Source of the DNA: Ruminococcaceae bacterium UBA5295
Lineage (GTDB): Bacteria > Bacillota > Clostridia > Oscillospirales > Acutalibacteraceae
DNA length: 7,973 nt
Assembly (NCBI GenBank): GCA_002411365.1
Contig: DHSD01000021.1
Location: 1-7,973, forward strand
Direction of reading: 5' to 3'
Shown here: positions 6,746-7,973 of the stretch, in pieces
Layout of the letters: each line of letters opens with the position of its first letter
Numbering within the stretch: the stretch's first letter is position 1
The notes under the pieces: generated by a model
Database searches by the model: none
What the model saw: only the letters and a program-made list of their open reading frames with translations
What the model was told of the DNA's origin: nothing
Program-made: the position numbers and the translations under genes

Positions 6746-6774
6746 TTTACATGTGGCAAAATCAACGGTATAAT
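6746..6774 (+). promoter_or_regulatory. Near-consensus sigma-A promoter of the 184-residue gene
   Basis: TTTACA (6746-6751, five of six consensus bases), a 17-base spacer and a perfect TATAAT (6769-6774). This is the best match to the housekeeping promoter in the window. Predicted start near 6781, leaving a leader of about 40 bases before the ATG. Confidence 0.85.
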
Positions 6775-6820
6775 ACTGGAAATGAAGAGAAATTAATATA
6801 AATTGAAAGAGGGCTTGGTA

Positions 6821-7375
6821 ATGTCCCAGTACATAGGTCATATAAAAGTCCCATCAAGCGGCAGCATACGTCACATAGTAGGCTTCGGCGAAGGTGACCC
6901 AGGTTATGATGTGCTCGAAACCGTGTCGTCCGGAAATACGCCGTGCGTAATTTATTATTATATTAAAAGCGGCAAAAAAGGCAGTGTTTCTATCACTGAG
7001 TTTCAAAAAAAATATTTTGTTGAGCACTGCATTTACCGTGACCAGGATTCTGTAATTCCAGAGCAGAAAAATGGCGGTACCCTTCGCAATGTAACAAATG
7101 AATATCTGCAGGAAGCCGTTAAAGCTTACAGGGCATACCGTATGCTGCATAATGAATATACGGGTTTTCGCAATGATATCCTTGATTCAATCAAACAGGG
7201 CATTGAATGTATTTACCTGGGAAATATGGCAAAAGACAAAGACCGCCTTACAGGTTTGCTTAACCGGTCAGGATTCCATGTGGAATCTTTTGATTTTAAT
7301 ACTATTAGCACAAAAGAAGGCATCTGCCTGTCGCTCGACGGGCTGTGTTTTAAGAAAGACGAGATTATACCTTGA
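6821..7375 (+). CDS. Protein of unknown function, 184 residues
   Basis: I do not recognise a family. The protein has no signal peptide, no clear membrane segment and no catalytic motif I can defend. Visible parts: an N-terminal stretch rich in Gly and Ser (PSSGSIRHIVGFGEGDPGYD, 11-30), a strand-like VIYYYIKSG (43-51), a long probably helical middle (VTNEYLQEAVKAYRAYRMLH, 91-110, continuing to about 131) and a C-terminal half with strand-like pieces (FHVESFDF, ICLSLDGLCF). ATG 6821 is preferred because AGAGGG (6808-6813) lies 7 bases before it; an in-frame TTG at 6803 precedes that site and would place it inside the gene. It has a near-consensus promoter of its own and is followed, 49 bases on, by a convergent gene. 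Cytosolic location is inferred from the lack of hydrophobic segments. Confidence 0.8.
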   Translation: MSQYIGHIKVPSSGSIRHIVGFGEGDPGYDVLETVSSGNTPCVIYYYIKSGKKGSVSITEFQKKYFVEHCIYRDQDSVIPEQKNGGTLRNVTNEYLQEAVKAYRAYRMLHNEYTGFRNDILDSIKQGIECIYLGNMAKDKDRLTGLLNRSGFHVESFDFNTISTKEGICLSLDGLCFKKDEIIP

Positions 7376-7382
7376 TTTTTCG

Positions 7383-7422
7383 GCACAAGCAGCATGTATG
7401 TGTTAAGAAAGGATCATTGTGC
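7383..7422. repeat. Weak inverted repeat GCACAA/TTGTGC between convergent genes
   Basis: Six-base arms (7383-7388 and 7417-7422) enclose 28 bases in the 49-base gap between the 184-residue and 89-residue genes. Neither strand shows a run of T directly after the stem, so it is a poor terminator. It is recorded only because nothing else in the gap could end either transcript. Confidence 0.3.
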
Positions 7423-7424
7423 TG

Positions 7425-7694
7425 TCATGGTTTTTCATGTGTGTTTCCATTTCCGTCAGCAGACAGATAGCTCGACAGTATCTCGCCTGCATGTTCCATC
7501 ATTTTTCTGTCATATTGGGCCTGTTCTGCTTCCGTCATATAGGCGGTGCGCTTAACAGACCTGAATTTGTATGTCCGGTTTTGTGAAGATGTTTGTTCAA
7601 AGACGATTTTTTCACGGCAGCGGACTTTATCATCTCCAGATTTATTTATCAAGTAACTTACGGCAGAAAATGTGAATGGTGTTTTCGGTGCCAT
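7425..7694 (-). CDS. Small protein of unknown function, 89 residues, divergent from the recombinase
   Basis: No family recognised. The gene is credible because AGGTGATC (7706-7699), an exact match to the complement of the extreme 3' end of 16S rRNA, lies 4 bases before the ATG. The protein is soluble and rich in charged residues: a probably extended N-terminal half (FTFSAVSYLINKSGDDKVRC, 7-26, then KIVFEQTSSQNRTYKFRSVK, 29-48) and a probably helical segment (MTEAEQAQYDRKMMEHAGEILSSYL, 53-77), ending in a short polar tail. It is divergent from the serine recombinase across a 187-base gap and uses the same style of ribosome binding site, so the two may belong to one acquired unit; that is inference. 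A role in recombination or its control is possible, but nothing in the protein shows it. Confidence 0.7.
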   Translation of the reverse strand: MAPKTPFTFSAVSYLINKSGDDKVRCREKIVFEQTSSQNRTYKFRSVKRTAYMTEAEQAQYDRKMMEHAGEILSSYLSADGNGNTHEKP

Positions 7695-7802
7695 TGGCGA
7701 TCACCTCAAATCATGTTTATTAAGGCCGTTGATTGTCCTATGATGGATTTACCATAAATCAGGCGCAGAAAGCAAGAAATCATTTAAAAGCATCTCTTCC
7801 CT

Positions 7803-7854
7803 TATAATTGTTTTTGGCTGCAGACACAGCGCATATAATCACATGTCATATAAT
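7803..7854 (+). promoter_or_regulatory. Candidate promoter region of the recombinase, with repeated TATAAT
   Basis: TATAAT occurs three times on the plus strand (7803-7808, 7834-7839, 7849-7854). The last two are part of an exact direct repeat, CATATAAT, at 7832-7839 and 7847-7854 (15-base period). No copy has a good -35 box at 16-18 bases, so which of them is used, if any, is uncertain; an activator or low basal expression would fit. Confidence 0.45.
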
Positions 7855-7860
7855 AAATTA

Positions 7861-7871
7861 CTGCAATGCAG
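7861..7871. repeat. Palindrome CTGCA-A-TGCAG next to the recombinase ribosome binding site
   Basis: An 11-base inverted repeat with a single central base overlaps the first bases of the AGGTGAT ribosome binding site (7870-7876) of the recombinase. TGCAG also occurs at 7819-7823 and 7890-7894 as part of CTGCAG. It could be an operator or a recombinase-binding half-site. It is short enough to be chance. Confidence 0.35.
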
Positions 7872-7881
7872 GTGATACGCT

Positions 7882-7973
7882 ATGAAAACTGCAGCCGCGT
7901 ACATAAGGGTGTCAACAAATGAGCAGCTTGAGTACAGTCCATGCAGCCAGCTCGAAAAAATTCAGGAATATGT
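7882..7973 (+). CDS. Serine site-specific recombinase, N-terminal fragment (gene cut by right window edge)
   Basis: Thirty codons are visible, running off the window. They read as the first strand and helix of a serine recombinase (resolvase/invertase) catalytic domain: AAAYIRVSTNEQ (4-15) has the family's Y-x-R-V-S-T signature, with Ser11 as the expected nucleophile and Arg9 as a conserved active-site residue. SPCSQLEKIQEY (19-30) matches the usual QxxxIxxY stretch that follows. Such N-termini occur both in large serine integrases of phages and conjugative or mobilisable elements and in smaller resolvases; the insert between the two motifs is more like the large integrases, but the length is unknown here. 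The start is fixed by AGGTGAT (7870-7876), 5 bases before the ATG. The enzyme would cut and rejoin DNA at attachment sites, suggesting that an integrated element begins close by. Confidence 0.88.
   Translation, partial: MKTAAAYIRVSTNEQLEYSPCSQLEKIQEY

Noticed and set aside
6803..6820. TTG start giving six extra residues to the 184-residue protein
   Set aside because: The ribosome binding site AGAGGG at 6808-6813 would lie inside the coding part; ATG 6821 is correctly spaced from it.
1..7973. CRISPR arrays, tRNA or rRNA genes, insertion sequences
   Set aside because: No regularly spaced repeats, cloverleaf-like segments, rRNA-like stretches or transposase motifs were seen on either strand.

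Overview
The window looks like chromosomal DNA from a Gram-positive, moderate-GC member of the Firmicutes, most likely a clostridium. The basis is the strong Shine-Dalgarno sites, sigma-A type promoters with TATAAT-like -10 boxes, short AT-rich intergenic regions, stem-loop terminators with T runs, and the kinds of protein encoded. The species cannot be told from the sequence.

Left to right: (1) the N-terminal two thirds of a nicotinate phosphoribosyltransferase gene (pncB, minus strand), cut by the left edge; (2) a 426-base gene-free stretch that ends in a promoter and leader for a small XRE-type repressor-like protein (plus), closed by a terminator; (3) a full-length P2-type calcium ATPase (minus); (4) divergently from it, a small PAP2 lipid phosphatase (plus) with its own promoter and terminator; (5) an 88-residue protein of unknown function (plus) with strong expression signals and a terminator; (6) a flippase-like membrane protein of the MprF/YbhN transmembrane family (minus); (7) a 184-residue protein of unknown function (plus) behind a near-consensus promoter; (8) an 89-residue protein of unknown function (minus); (9) the first 30 codons of a serine recombinase (plus), cut by the right edge.

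Almost every gene is its own transcription unit and strands alternate along the window, so there is no long operon. The shared theme of the middle is the envelope: a calcium pump, a polyprenyl/lipid phosphate phosphatase and a lipid flippase-like protein. That is loose neighbourhood, not evidence of one pathway. The right end is different: the recombinase and the divergent 89-residue gene carry ribosome binding sites of a different style, and this is the likeliest edge of an integrated element. I found no CRISPR array, tRNA, rRNA or complete insertion sequence, and nothing that I can defend as a new biological system. The two orphan proteins and the recombinase edge are the parts most worth following up.
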